DNA of 64,000 nt from assembly GCF_014207565.1 (NCBI RefSeq), contig NZ_JACHGJ010000002.1, positions 1 through 64,000 of the forward strand, in the 5' to 3' direction. A program made the position numbers and the translations under genes. The DNA is from Spirochaeta isovalerica (GTDB lineage: Bacteria; Spirochaetota; Spirochaetia; DSM-2461). This document shows, in pieces, positions 7,327 through 18,820 of the stretch (the first letter of the stretch is position 1; every line of letters starts with the position of its first letter). The notes below the pieces were generated by a model. The model was not told the origin of the DNA. It made no database searches and saw only the letters and a program-made list of their open reading frames with translations.

Positions 7327-10155
7327 ATGGCTAAAAGGACTTACAGTCTAATAAACGGAATTCTTCTCCTCTTTGTCTCGGCGTTACTTCTGCTCGCGGC
7401 TATTTTTTTAGTTATTCAATTTAACACCTTCAATAACCGCTATAAGAAAGAGGCTCTCCTCCTCCAGACAAAATATACTGAATCTCAGAAAGAACAGATC
7501 AAAAGAGAGGTCATGTGGGTCTCCGATTTCATTTACAGCAATTTAGATTCTCTGGAAGAGCAGGTGGGGGAAACTGTCCGCATGCGGACCTACGAGGCCT
7601 ATTCCGTAGCGGAGCATATCTATAATACAAATCGGGGAAAAATCTCCAATAGCGAAATTCAGGAGCGAATACGACAGGCGCTCAGACCCGTAAGGTATTC
7701 CGGGGGACTGGGCTACGTATTCATTTCCAGTTTCAGCGGCAATGAAATCCTTTTTCCCGACAAGCCGGAGCTTGAAGGTCAGAACCTGATAGATATGAAA
7801 ACAGCTGACGGGAAATATCTCATAAGGGACATGATTGCAATCAGCCGGGATCAAGGTGAAGGATTTTACAGCTACAGCTGGACCAAACCGGGGGATGAGG
7901 GAAGCGATCACAAAAAAATATCCTATATCAAGCGCTTCGAACCTTATGACTGGATTATCGGCACAGGCCTATATCTGTCCGATGAGGAAGCCGCTCTCAA
8001 AAATAAGCTATTAATTAAAATCAGTAATATCCGCTTCGGCAAGGAAGGATACATCTTCGTCAACTCCATGGAAGGCGACGCACTGGTATCGAACGGAGAA
8101 CTGATGACCGGAGACCGGAAGCTGTGGGAGGTTTTCTCATCTAATCCGGAACGGTCGAGAGATCTCTTCCGAATGGAGTACGAAGCAGCCCTCAAGCCTG
8201 AAGGCGATTACATTTACTATACCATCAGAAAATTAAGCGATTCGACTGTCGAATCTCCCAAGGCATCCTTTATTATCGGAATCCCCGAGTTCGATTGGCT
8301 CATCGGTGCGGGAGTCTATCTTGATGATGTGGATAAGGAAATCGCTCAGCTGCGGGAAATCTCTTATATCGAACTGAGAGGCGATATAGTCGATACCATC
8401 ATTATAACATTGTCCATAATCAGTTTGTTTTTTCTTTTCTTGTTCCTGGCGGATAAAAGGCTAAAGAAAGAATTCAACCTGTTCAGCTCCTTTTTCGAAT
8501 CTTCTCTCACCGATGATCTCCAGCTCAATCTGGACAGTTTTTATTTCCGGGAACTGGCTGAACTGGCCGGACAGGCCAATGGTATGCAGAGAGATAAAGC
8601 AGAAGCGCTCAGCCGCCTCAGAGAAAGCGAGAACCGGTTCAGACTGCTGGCTGAAAATTCCCGGGACATGATATTCAAGATGTCCTTCCCCGGTGGAAAT
8701 TTTGAGTACATCAGCCCCGCGGCTATTGATGTTCTCGGTTACACCGCTCAGGAAATCATGGAAGAGCCTTATCATGTTCGAAAAACGATACACCCTGATT
8801 GGAGGGATTGGCTGGAGGGGGTTTTCGATGATATCAATTCCGGCCACATCGATGAGACATTTGAGTATCCCATTATCTCCAAATCGGGAGAGGAGCGGTG
8901 GATAAGCCAGAAGAATACCCTGATTAAAGGGGAAGAAGAGGGGACATACGTTCTTATCGGCCGGCTTAGCGATGAAACGAGGCGCAAGAAAGCGGAAGAG
9001 GATTTGAACCGCAACAACAGGATGGAAGCAATCGGCAAGCTGGCCGGAGGGGTGGCTCATGATTTCAACAATGTTCTGGCCGGAATAATGAATGCTGCCA
9101 ATGTTCTTAAATCTCCCAGGCGGGAGATTGATGAAAAGGGGCTGAAAATGGCCGATCTTATTCTCAAAGCCGCATCGCGTGCAGCCGATCTGACGGCAAA
9201 GCTGTCGGCATTCGGAGGTAAAAGGGCTCTTTTTCTCAAACCCCAGAATGTTCATCATATACTTGAAGAAACCGAAGTCATACTTAGCCGTACCATAGAT
9301 ATGAGGATTGCCATACAGATGAATCTCAATGCGGCAAAAAGTGTGATTCTCGCCGACGGCACGGAAATACAGAGCATTATCCTCAATCTGGGAATCAACG
9401 CCTCTCATGCCATTGAAGGATCCGGGTCAATCCATATTAATACGGAAAACATGACATTCGATGAAAAGGATTGTACCGATTACCCCTTTGAGTGCCATCC
9501 AGGTGATTATGTCAGGATAGAAATTCTCGATACGGGATCGGGAATGGATGAGGAAACCCTGAAGCATATTTTTGAACCTTTTTTCTCTACCAAGGAAAAA
9601 GGGAAGGGCTCCGGATTGGGGTTGGCGACAGTATACAAATCTGTTCATGATCATAAGGGAATGATTCAGGTAACCAGTGAAGTCGGCGAGGGGACATCAT
9701 TTATCCTTCTCTTCCCCTGTATCGATGAAAAGCCCGATGAAACTCCGGTTCCTGCTGAATCAACCGGTTTGAGAAGCGGAACCATTCTCCTCGTTGATGA
9801 TGAAGAGTTCATCAGGGAGACCGGCCGGGGGATTCTTGAAGAATCGGGATATACTGTTATTACCGCATCCAACGGCAGGGAAGCCTTAGACATTTTCAGG
9901 GAAAGGAAGCAGGAGATCGATCTGGTCATACTCGATGTCATTATGCCTGAGTTAAATGGAGTCGAAGCATTTTATAAAATCAGGGAGATTCGGGAAGACT
10001 GTCCCATCATTATGATAACGGGATTCAGCCGCGATCCGGATTTGAGCAAACTTAAGGAAAAGGGAGTATCCTGTATTATAAGAAAGCCCTTTGAACAGTC
10101 TCTTTTCAAAAAAGAAATAGATATGGCTCTACAGAAGAAAACAGGAAAACAGTAA
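7327..10155 (+). CDS. Membrane hybrid sensor histidine kinase (Cache-PAS-HK-REC)
   Basis: A 942-aa sensor. An N-terminal membrane helix (about 8-30) and a second one (about 355-380) enclose a periplasmic region that looks like two Cache modules, the second with the GKEGYIFVNS motif. A PAS domain follows (about 435-560), then the dimerisation domain with phospho-acceptor His578 in GGVAHDFNN, an ATPase domain (N-box NLGINASHA, G1 DTGSGMD, G2 GKGSGLGLA) and a C-terminal receiver with Asp870 in ILDVIMPE. The HDFNN type is common in hybrid kinases that signal through their own receiver. It probably senses a small extracellular metabolite. The next gene begins 3 nt after its stop, so it likely shares a transcript with the TIGR03546/03545 pair. 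Confidence 0.9.
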   Translation: MAKRTYSLINGILLLFVSALLLLAAIFLVIQFNTFNNRYKKEALLLQTKYTESQKEQIKREVMWVSDFIYSNLDSLEEQVGETVRMRTYEAYSVAEHIYNTNRGKISNSEIQERIRQALRPVRYSGGLGYVFISSFSGNEILFPDKPELEGQNLIDMKTADGKYLIRDMIAISRDQGEGFYSYSWTKPGDEGSDHKKISYIKRFEPYDWIIGTGLYLSDEEAALKNKLLIKISNIRFGKEGYIFVNSMEGDALVSNGELMTGDRKLWEVFSSNPERSRDLFRMEYEAALKPEGDYIYYTIRKLSDSTVESPKASFIIGIPEFDWLIGAGVYLDDVDKEIAQLREISYIELRGDIVDTIIITLSIISLFFLFLFLADKRLKKEFNLFSSFFESSLTDDLQLNLDSFYFRELAELAGQANGMQRDKAEALSRLRESENRFRLLAENSRDMIFKMSFPGGNFEYISPAAIDVLGYTAQEIMEEPYHVRKTIHPDWRDWLEGVFDDINSGHIDETFEYPIISKSGEERWISQKNTLIKGEEEGTYVLIGRLSDETRRKKAEEDLNRNNRMEAIGKLAGGVAHDFNNVLAGIMNAANVLKSPRREIDEKGLKMADLILKAASRAADLTAKLSAFGGKRALFLKPQNVHHILEETEVILSRTIDMRIAIQMNLNAAKSVILADGTEIQSIILNLGINASHAIEGSGSIHINTENMTFDEKDCTDYPFECHPGDYVRIEILDTGSGMDEETLKHIFEPFFSTKEKGKGSGLGLATVYKSVHDHKGMIQVTSEVGEGTSFILLFPCIDEKPDETPVPAESTGLRSGTILLVDDEEFIRETGRGILEESGYTVITASNGREALDIFRERKQEIDLVILDVIMPELNGVEAFYKIREIREDCPIIMITGFSRDPDLSKLKEKGVSCIIRKPFEQSLFKKEIDMALQKKTGKQ

Positions 10156-10158
10156 TAC

Positions 10159-10680
10159 ATGATAGGATTTATAGCAAAAATTCTTGTTGCGTTAAACAGC
10201 AATTCGCGTCCCGGGGAGTTGGCATCCGGCTTATCATTCGGTCTATGGCTCTCTCTTGTTCCGGGAGGAAATCTACTCTGGTTTGTCCTTTTTGCCGTGG
10301 CTTTCTTTCTGAAGCACAATACGGCAGCTTTTCTGCTCTCCATGGCGGGATTCAGGTTGATTGTTCCGATCGCCGATCCCCTTCTGGATAAACTTGGAGA
10401 ATTGATTCTGACACAGCCCGGTCTTCAGGTTTTTTATACCTTTCTGTATAATCTGCCGTTCATGTCTTACTCTTCCTTCAATAATACCATTGTCGCCGGA
10501 GGATTTCTCTCCGGACTGATTCTCTGGGTTCCTCTGTTCTATCTTTTCCTGTTTATGGTAAAACTCTACCGGAGGAAGATCGCCCCGAAAATCGCAGAGA
10601 GCAAAGCTGTTAAAGCATTGAAGAAAGTGCCGTTTTTCTCCAAACTCGCCTCGGCGGTCAGACTGGAGGCGGGGTTATGA
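10159..10680 (+). CDS. TIGR03546-type membrane protein
   Basis: A 173-aa hydrophobic protein with about four membrane segments. The N-terminal stretch with SRPGELASGLSFG and the PGGNLLW motif identify the conserved family TIGR03546, related to DUF2062 membrane proteins. The function is unknown. Members are found next to TIGR03545 proteins, as here, where the stop overlaps the start of the next gene by 4 nt. That supports a two-protein membrane unit. It follows the hybrid kinase gene after 3 nt. Confidence 0.8.
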   Translation: MIGFIAKILVALNSNSRPGELASGLSFGLWLSLVPGGNLLWFVLFAVAFFLKHNTAAFLLSMAGFRLIVPIADPLLDKLGELILTQPGLQVFYTFLYNLPFMSYSSFNNTIVAGGFLSGLILWVPLFYLFLFMVKLYRRKIAPKIAESKAVKALKKVPFFSKLASAVRLEAGL

Positions 10681-12728
10681 AAAAACAGAACCTTCCGAGA
10701 CTGTTCCGCAAGTCATACAATGAGAAGTCTCTCGATAAAAAGGTCCTGAAGCGGTTGCATATCCCTGCAGACAGAGACCTGGTAAAAGCGCTTTACACAG
10801 ATGACGGGGAGGGGCTCTTAAGTCTGAGAGACGATCTGAGCGCTGATCAGAAAAAGAAACTTGCCCTTCTCGCCAAAGCGGTAAAAAAGAACCGCGGGGT
10901 TCTTACAACCTGGAAAGTTCTGATTTTCCTTATTCCTCTTGCAGCTCTGATTCTCTTTAACTTTATTTTTAAAGACAAACTTCTTGAAAGGGGGGCTGAA
11001 CGGGCTCTCGAGACGTTTTTTCAGGCTCAGGCAGATGTGGGGAAGCTTCATCTTTCCATAATAGGAGGAGAGTTCTCTTTTCAATCGCTGGCCATTGCCG
11101 ATAAGGATTCTCCGGATTTTAATCTTCTGGAAACCGGTCCGGGTTATATGAAGCTGGCCATGTCCGAACTGGCATTCAAGCGCTTCAGAATTGATGAAAT
11201 CTCCTTGAGCGACGTCCGTTGGAATACGAAACGGCAGAGTTCCGGTGCTCTCCCGGCTGAAAGCGGTCAGGAGGAAAAGATGGAGGCCGGGGAAGAGGAA
11301 GAGCAAACCGGAACAGAGGGAATCAGTCTGCCGTCACTGTCTCCCGAAGCTCTGGTTGACAGTATCAGCCTTGACTCTCTGGGGTCCTACAGGATGATTG
11401 AAGAACGCAGTGAACAGATGAGGGGATTGACAGATAAATGGTCAAAGCGGTTTGAAGAGAAGGAATCGGAAATTAAGGCTATTAAAAAAGAGGTTGAAAG
11501 CCTCAGTTCTCTGAATCTCAATTCCCTGTCCAATCTTCAGGAAATACAGGGAAACATGGAACGCATCGGAACCCTTAAAACAAGAATCGAAACACTGACT
11601 TCCAGCGTGGAGAATCTGGCTGATGATTTTAAAGAGGACAGGTCGGCTCTTGTCTCAGCTGGTGAATCTGTGTCAGATCTTATAAAAGCCGATCTGGATT
11701 CTCTGGAAGAAAGACTCGATTTCAGCAGTGGGGGATTTCAGACTCTGGCTTCAGATCTGGCGGAATCTTTCATCCGGGAGAGATGGAACGGCTACTACGA
11801 AGCGGGTTTGAAAGTCTGGAACATCTACAAACGATTTGATTCGCGTGAGAAGGCCGATATAGGGAAAGAAAAAAAGGCTCTTGTCCGGGCTCCCGGCAGA
11901 ACCGTTATGTTCCCGTCGCCTGATAAACCGCAGTTTTATGTGGATAAAGTGCTCTTTTCCGGAAGTTCCGGTGACAATGCTGAGTTTGAAGCTGAAATCC
12001 GATCCCTGAGCAATGAACCGGAGAAGGTTATCGATCCTGTTCGTCTCGATCTTTCTACCGTTTCAGGTGTGACTACACTCAGTGGAGAAGGTATTCTGGA
12101 TTTAAGGGAAAAAGAAGCTGAGAGATTTTCTCTTGATTTTAACGGTAGAGGAATCTCCGCCGACCTGCCTGATGGTATTCCGGCTCTATCAATAGATGGT
12201 TTCCGTTCCGATGGGGAGATTTCCGGAAACATTTCTTCTCTCGATGGTATGTCCGGACTGGAATCGGATTTTTCTGTCGTACTGACGGATCTGATCATAG
12301 AACAGCAGGATCAGGATGGTTTTATCGGTGAAACGGTCCGGTCGATCTTTGACAGCCTGGACAGCATTGAACTGTCGGGGCAAATGGAGATCAGCCCTAA
12401 GGGGATTGAAACCCTTCAGATAGACTCGGATTTAGATAGTATTCTGAATAATGCCTTAGGTGCGGCTTTGGACAGTCTCCGGAAAGAAGCCATAGACCGA
12501 CTTGAAGCATCTCTGATGGACAGGCTTACTCCTGCTTTGGAAGAGAACAGTCTTTTATCTGATGGGTTGGATAAGCTCGGTCTCGAATCTGCCGATCAGA
12601 TTTCTTCTCTTGACAGCCTGGAAGACATTCTCGATACAAAACTGGATGAGCTGAAAAGCGGAACAGGGCAGCAGGGCGGAAATTTGCTTCAGCAGGCCGG
12701 AGGAGCCTTAAAACTCCCGGGGTTTTAA
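10677..12728 (+). CDS. TIGR03545-type envelope protein
   Basis: A 683-aa protein with a cytoplasmic N-terminus of about 78 residues, one membrane helix (about 80-97), then a long extracytoplasmic part. The part after the helix resembles the start of AsmA-like proteins. A charged insert (about 185-225) is followed by a predicted coiled coil (about 235-330) and then a beta-rich region with repeated SLDS-type segments up to the C-terminus. The family is conserved but uncharacterised. Overlap with the preceding TIGR03546 gene implies a joint role, perhaps in envelope lipid handling; this is inference from the AsmA-like look only. Confidence 0.75.
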   Translation: MKKQNLPRLFRKSYNEKSLDKKVLKRLHIPADRDLVKALYTDDGEGLLSLRDDLSADQKKKLALLAKAVKKNRGVLTTWKVLIFLIPLAALILFNFIFKDKLLERGAERALETFFQAQADVGKLHLSIIGGEFSFQSLAIADKDSPDFNLLETGPGYMKLAMSELAFKRFRIDEISLSDVRWNTKRQSSGALPAESGQEEKMEAGEEEEQTGTEGISLPSLSPEALVDSISLDSLGSYRMIEERSEQMRGLTDKWSKRFEEKESEIKAIKKEVESLSSLNLNSLSNLQEIQGNMERIGTLKTRIETLTSSVENLADDFKEDRSALVSAGESVSDLIKADLDSLEERLDFSSGGFQTLASDLAESFIRERWNGYYEAGLKVWNIYKRFDSREKADIGKEKKALVRAPGRTVMFPSPDKPQFYVDKVLFSGSSGDNAEFEAEIRSLSNEPEKVIDPVRLDLSTVSGVTTLSGEGILDLREKEAERFSLDFNGRGISADLPDGIPALSIDGFRSDGEISGNISSLDGMSGLESDFSVVLTDLIIEQQDQDGFIGETVRSIFDSLDSIELSGQMEISPKGIETLQIDSDLDSILNNALGAALDSLRKEAIDRLEASLMDRLTPALEENSLLSDGLDKLGLESADQISSLDSLEDILDTKLDELKSGTGQQGGNLLQQAGGALKLPGF

Positions 12729-12737
12729 GGAAAGAAG

Positions 12738-15035
12738 ATGAATACGACGGGAAAAAGGGAACAGAATCTATTCTTTACGCTCAAGTTTGAAGATGAAACA
12801 GGTTACACTCTGCCCTTCTGCGGTGATGTTTCCTCTCTTTTCCCCGGACAAAACATTCAATCACTAATGGCCGACCCTTCGTCTTTTTTCGGATATCTTA
12901 TAGAGAAAGACCGGAAAAGGGTTAGTGACGACTTCGGGAAAGCCATTAGTGAAAAAAAGTCATTTGAAACCCGTTTCAGAATTTTCAACGGTTCCGAACT
13001 GCTCCTCGGTGAGCTGATCCTGTCTTTGAGAAATGAAAAGAGTGAAGTTCTGGTGTGGGACGGATTGCTCCGATTGTTATCTTCTGTCAGGACCCGGGAG
13101 GAAAATGCCGAGGAAGCCCTATTCCAAAGAATCCGTGAACTGGACTGCCTTTACGGAATCGCCTCTCTTTCAGAAGAGGCGGATCTGCCCCTTGAAGAAT
13201 TGCTGGAGAGGGCTCTTGAAGTCATGCTCGGTTCATGGAAGTATTCTCATCTTGACTCTATCAGAATCGCCTATGGCGACAGGGTCATTTCGGGAAAAAC
13301 CGAGACCCGTTCTCCGGGATCTCCGGCATTCTGTCAGAAGAGCGATATTACTGTTTACGGCAAGGTGACAGGCTCGATCGGTGTTTGTTACAGCCGTCCG
13401 GATAATGACTTTGATAATCTGAATGTTGTCAGGGAATTGAGGATGCTCAATTACATAACCGCCCGTTTGTCGCGGATTATTGAAAAGAAGCAGTCAGAAG
13501 AAGCTCTGGCAAAAAGAGAAGCCCTTTTCCGCCGCTATATTGAATCAGCTCCCGATGGAATCTTTCTCGCCGATAAAGATGGCTTTTTCATCGATATAAA
13601 TGGAGCCGCATGCCGGATTACGGGCTATACGAAAGAGGAGCTTCTGGGCATGCCTCTGGCATCCCTGACATATCCTGAAGACCGGGAGTTGACCCGGGAA
13701 TCTTTTGAACGGGTAAAAACCGAGGGGCGTACAACAAATATGTGCCGGTTTATCAAAAAGGACGGTACAGTAAGGCATTGGGTTATCGAGGCTATTAAGC
13801 TGGACGACGGCTCTTTCCTGGGATTCAACCGTGATGTTACGGAACAGAGAAAACTGGAGGAGCAGATCCTCCAGATGGAAAAAATGGACGCCATAGGACA
13901 GTTGGCCGGAGGGATCGCCCATGATTTCAATAATCAGATTGCTGTTATTATGGGATACAGCGAAATGCTTGTTTCCCGTATTCAGGATCCAAAGCTTCTG
14001 AAATTTGCCAGAAATATCCTCGCCAGTGCTCACCGTTCCGATGATCTGACCAGGAAACTGCTGGCTTTTTCACATAAAGGCCTTTATGAACGGAAGAACA
14101 TCAATATCAATAAAACCATTGGTGAAGCCGTCGACATTCTGATTCACAGTGTCGACCGGAAAATCACCATTAAACTGGATTTGAAGGCGAAACATCCTTT
14201 TATCACAGGAGATCCTTCGCAGATCCAGAACGCAATCATGAACCTGGCAATCAATGCCAGGGATGCCATGCCTTCAGGAGGAATCCTGAAGTTTTCGACC
14301 AGGAATATCATTCTGTATGAGGATTTCTGCCGTAAATTATCCTATCGTGTAGACCCCGGAGACTTTGTCGAAATCATTGTTTCCGATACGGGAGTCGGGA
14401 TGGATAATCAGACATTAAATCATATTTTCGAACCATTTTTTACAACAAAAGAAGTCGGGAAGGGGACGGGAATGGGACTGGCCAGCGTCTATGGAACAGT
14501 AACTAACCACAAAGCTGTGATTGAAGTGGAAAGCGAACCGGGAGAAGGGTCTCAGTTCCGTCTCTTTTTTCCCTGCGGAGAGAAAGTCCAATATCCCTCT
14601 GTAAAATCCGATCCCGAAGCAGTCCGGGGCAATGCGTCTATCATGCTAATCGATGATGAGGACATGATCAGAGCCGTGGCTCAGGAGATCCTTCAGGAGC
14701 TGGGATACGGCGTTATCTCTTTTGGATCCGGTACGGAAGCTCTGGAATATCTGAAAAAAAACGGGAATGTTGATCTTGTCATTCTCGATATGATTATGCC
14801 GGTTATGAGCGGGAAAGAGGTATTCAGGAACATTATGGAAATTGACAGTTCCATCCCCGTTATCCTGTCTTCCGGATATTCACTCTCCGGCGATATCCAG
14901 CAGCTTCTCGATGAAGGCGCCTCGGCATTTATCAATAAACCTTTTCATGTCGATTCGTTTGCTTCTGTTGTGGGCGAAGTTTTAAAAGCAGACACAAAAA
15001 AAGACCGGATTGATTTAACCCGGTCTCCTCTGTAA
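12738..15035 (+). CDS. Cytoplasmic hybrid sensor histidine kinase
   Basis: A 765-aa hybrid kinase without membrane helices. Residues about 130-250 resemble a GAF-like sensory module (starting near RELDCLYGIASL), followed by a PAS domain (about 260-380) and a dimerisation domain with phospho-acceptor His395 in GGIAHDFNNQ. An ATPase domain follows (NLAINARDAMP, DTGVGMD, GKGTGMGLA), then a receiver with Asp684 in ILDMIMPV. It begins 9 nt after the TIGR03545 gene and is probably in the same operon. No free-standing response regulator lies nearby, so output must pass through its receiver or a distant partner. Its 3' coding end contains a terminator for the convergent gene. Confidence 0.9.
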   Translation: MNTTGKREQNLFFTLKFEDETGYTLPFCGDVSSLFPGQNIQSLMADPSSFFGYLIEKDRKRVSDDFGKAISEKKSFETRFRIFNGSELLLGELILSLRNEKSEVLVWDGLLRLLSSVRTREENAEEALFQRIRELDCLYGIASLSEEADLPLEELLERALEVMLGSWKYSHLDSIRIAYGDRVISGKTETRSPGSPAFCQKSDITVYGKVTGSIGVCYSRPDNDFDNLNVVRELRMLNYITARLSRIIEKKQSEEALAKREALFRRYIESAPDGIFLADKDGFFIDINGAACRITGYTKEELLGMPLASLTYPEDRELTRESFERVKTEGRTTNMCRFIKKDGTVRHWVIEAIKLDDGSFLGFNRDVTEQRKLEEQILQMEKMDAIGQLAGGIAHDFNNQIAVIMGYSEMLVSRIQDPKLLKFARNILASAHRSDDLTRKLLAFSHKGLYERKNININKTIGEAVDILIHSVDRKITIKLDLKAKHPFITGDPSQIQNAIMNLAINARDAMPSGGILKFSTRNIILYEDFCRKLSYRVDPGDFVEIIVSDTGVGMDNQTLNHIFEPFFTTKEVGKGTGMGLASVYGTVTNHKAVIEVESEPGEGSQFRLFFPCGEKVQYPSVKSDPEAVRGNASIMLIDDEDMIRAVAQEILQELGYGVISFGSGTEALEYLKKNGNVDLVILDMIMPVMSGKEVFRNIMEIDSSIPVILSSGYSLSGDIQQLLDEGASAFINKPFHVDSFASVVGEVLKADTKKDRIDLTRSPL
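14996..15026 (-). terminator. Terminator of icd, inside the kinase 3' end
   Basis: AGACCGG (15002-15008) and CCGGTCT (15020-15026) form a perfect 7-bp stem. On the minus strand it is followed by seven T (complement of 14996-15002). It serves the minus-strand isocitrate dehydrogenase gene, although it lies within the last codons of the plus-strand kinase gene. Confidence 0.7.
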
Positions 15036-15048
15036 TATTCAGTAAAAA

Positions 15049-17301
<2,253 letters not shown>

Positions 17302-17314
17302 CTATTGTTATATT

Positions 17315-17353
17315 ACAAAACTGCCGGAAAAAGTTCTAACACTTTTCCGGTAG
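17315..17353 (-). terminator. Terminator of the hydantoinase gene
   Basis: CTGCCGGAAAA (17321-17331) and TTTTCCGGTAG (17343-17353) form an 11-bp stem with one G-T type mismatch. On the minus strand it is followed by TTTTGTAAT, directly after the hydantoinase stop codon. Confidence 0.7.
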
Positions 17354-17355
17354 TG

Positions 17356-18705
17356 TTATGCCAGGTATTTCCCCCGCCCTTTAGCCGCTGTGCATTCCCC
17401 GTCCCGGATGATTACCTCGCCGCGGCTGATTGTCGTTTCCGGCCATCCTTTCATTTTCATGTTTCGGTAAGGGGTCCAGCCGGCTGTTTCGTGGAGAGTC
17501 TCTTCGCTGAGCGTCATCTCCTTTTCGGGATTGAAGATAACGATATCCGCATCTTTTCCGACTTGAATCTCCCCTTTATTCTCAAGACCGAAAAGTCTGG
17601 CCGGCATTGTGCAGCAGAGGTCGACCCACTGGTTCTCTGTAATAAATCCTTCGCGGACTCCTCTTGTGTATATGGCGGGGAAGCGCATCTCTATGGACGG
17701 AACTCCTCCGGGAACCGTATTGAATGCCCCCAGGCCGGTCGCTTTTTCCTCTTTCGTGAAGGGGCAGTGGTCGCTTGAAATCGTGTGGAAGGTATCGCTG
17801 CTCATATGTTCCCACAGCTCCAGCTGATCGATGATTCCCCTGATAGGCGGAGAACAGATGGGCAGAGCGCCTTCGACCCCTTCCGCTTCGAAAACTTCAT
17901 CGGTCAGGCACAGATACTGGGGACAGGTTTCCCCGGAGACGTAATGCCCCTGGAGACGGGCCTGTCTGACTCTTTCCGCCGCTTCGGGGCAGGATATGTG
18001 GAAAATGTGAACCGGTACGCCGGCATAGGCCGCCAGATCTATCACTCTTCCTACGGCTTCCGCTTCCATCAGGGCCGGTCGGCTTTTCGTATGCCATTCC
18101 GGTCCGCTGTTGCCCTCGCTGATATTCCTGTCTATAAGGGTGGTTATAACATCCCAGTTTTCCGCGTGAACCACGGGAAGCGCTCCCGCTTCGCCAATGG
18201 CTTCAAAGGCTTTGAGGATCTCGCCGTCCGTCAGTTTCAAACCGTAGGCCATATAAATTTTAAAGCTTCGGCAGCCCGCATCGTATGCAGATTGTACCTG
18301 ATCCAGCTTTTTCATGTCATCAGGGCCGATAGTCATATGGAATCGGTAATCTATAAGGGCTTTGTCCGCGGCTTTGCTTTTCCGCTCTTTCAGGGCTTCG
18401 ACAAAAGTCTGGTCTTTTTTGGATTCTACGAAGTCGATGATGGAAGTCGTTCCTCCGAAAGCTGCGGCTTTCGTCCCATGGTAAAAATCATCTGAGGAGA
18501 CGAATTTTCCGATAGGCATTTCCAGGTGGACGTGTGTATCAATGGCTCCCGGTGTTACAAGACGGTCTGTGGCGTCAATTTCCTCTTTCCCTTCGAGTCC
18601 CTGGCCTATGGCGCTTATTTTCCCCTCTTTTATTGCTATATCGGCTTTATAGGATGTCATCGCTGTGACAATTGTTCCGTTTTTAATAACCAGATCGTAT
18701 TTCAT
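17356..18705 (-). CDS. D-hydantoinase / dihydropyrimidinase
   Basis: A cyclic amidohydrolase that opens hydantoins or dihydropyrimidines to N-carbamoyl amino acids. Metal-site motifs are visible: GAIDTHVHLEM, the carbamylated-lysine region FKIYMAYG, histidines in VVHAEN and HIFHISCPEA, and the late aspartate in SSDHCPF. The length, 449 aa, is normal. The start at 18705 (MKYDLVIKNG) is preferred over an in-frame codon six residues upstream because GGAGG lies at the right distance (18712-18716 complement). It is divergent from a cysteine hydrolase, a plausible next step for the N-carbamoyl product (inference). Confidence 0.9.
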   Translation of the reverse strand: MKYDLVIKNGTIVTAMTSYKADIAIKEGKISAIGQGLEGKEEIDATDRLVTPGAIDTHVHLEMPIGKFVSSDDFYHGTKAAAFGGTTSIIDFVESKKDQTFVEALKERKSKAADKALIDYRFHMTIGPDDMKKLDQVQSAYDAGCRSFKIYMAYGLKLTDGEILKAFEAIGEAGALPVVHAENWDVITTLIDRNISEGNSGPEWHTKSRPALMEAEAVGRVIDLAAYAGVPVHIFHISCPEAAERVRQARLQGHYVSGETCPQYLCLTDEVFEAEGVEGALPICSPPIRGIIDQLELWEHMSSDTFHTISSDHCPFTKEEKATGLGAFNTVPGGVPSIEMRFPAIYTRGVREGFITENQWVDLCCTMPARLFGLENKGEIQVGKDADIVIFNPEKEMTLSEETLHETAGWTPYRNMKMKGWPETTISRGEVIIRDGECTAAKGRGKYLA

Positions 18706-18731
18706 CAATTTCCTCCGGAACATTAATGATG

Positions 18732-18753
18732 TGACAGGAAAGTTCAGCTGTCA
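18732..18753. promoter_or_regulatory. Inverted repeat in divergent hydantoinase/hydrolase region
   Basis: TGACAG (18732-18737) and CTGTCA (18748-18753) form a perfect inverted repeat with a 10-nt spacer, in the roughly 110-bp region between two divergent genes. It could be an operator for shared control. No regulator gene is adjacent. Confidence 0.35.
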
Positions 18754-18820
18754 ATGGTAAAGGGCATAGAGGAAAAGCCGGATTGCAGTATAGAATGAAA
18801 ATGACGGAGGATAAGTGAAT

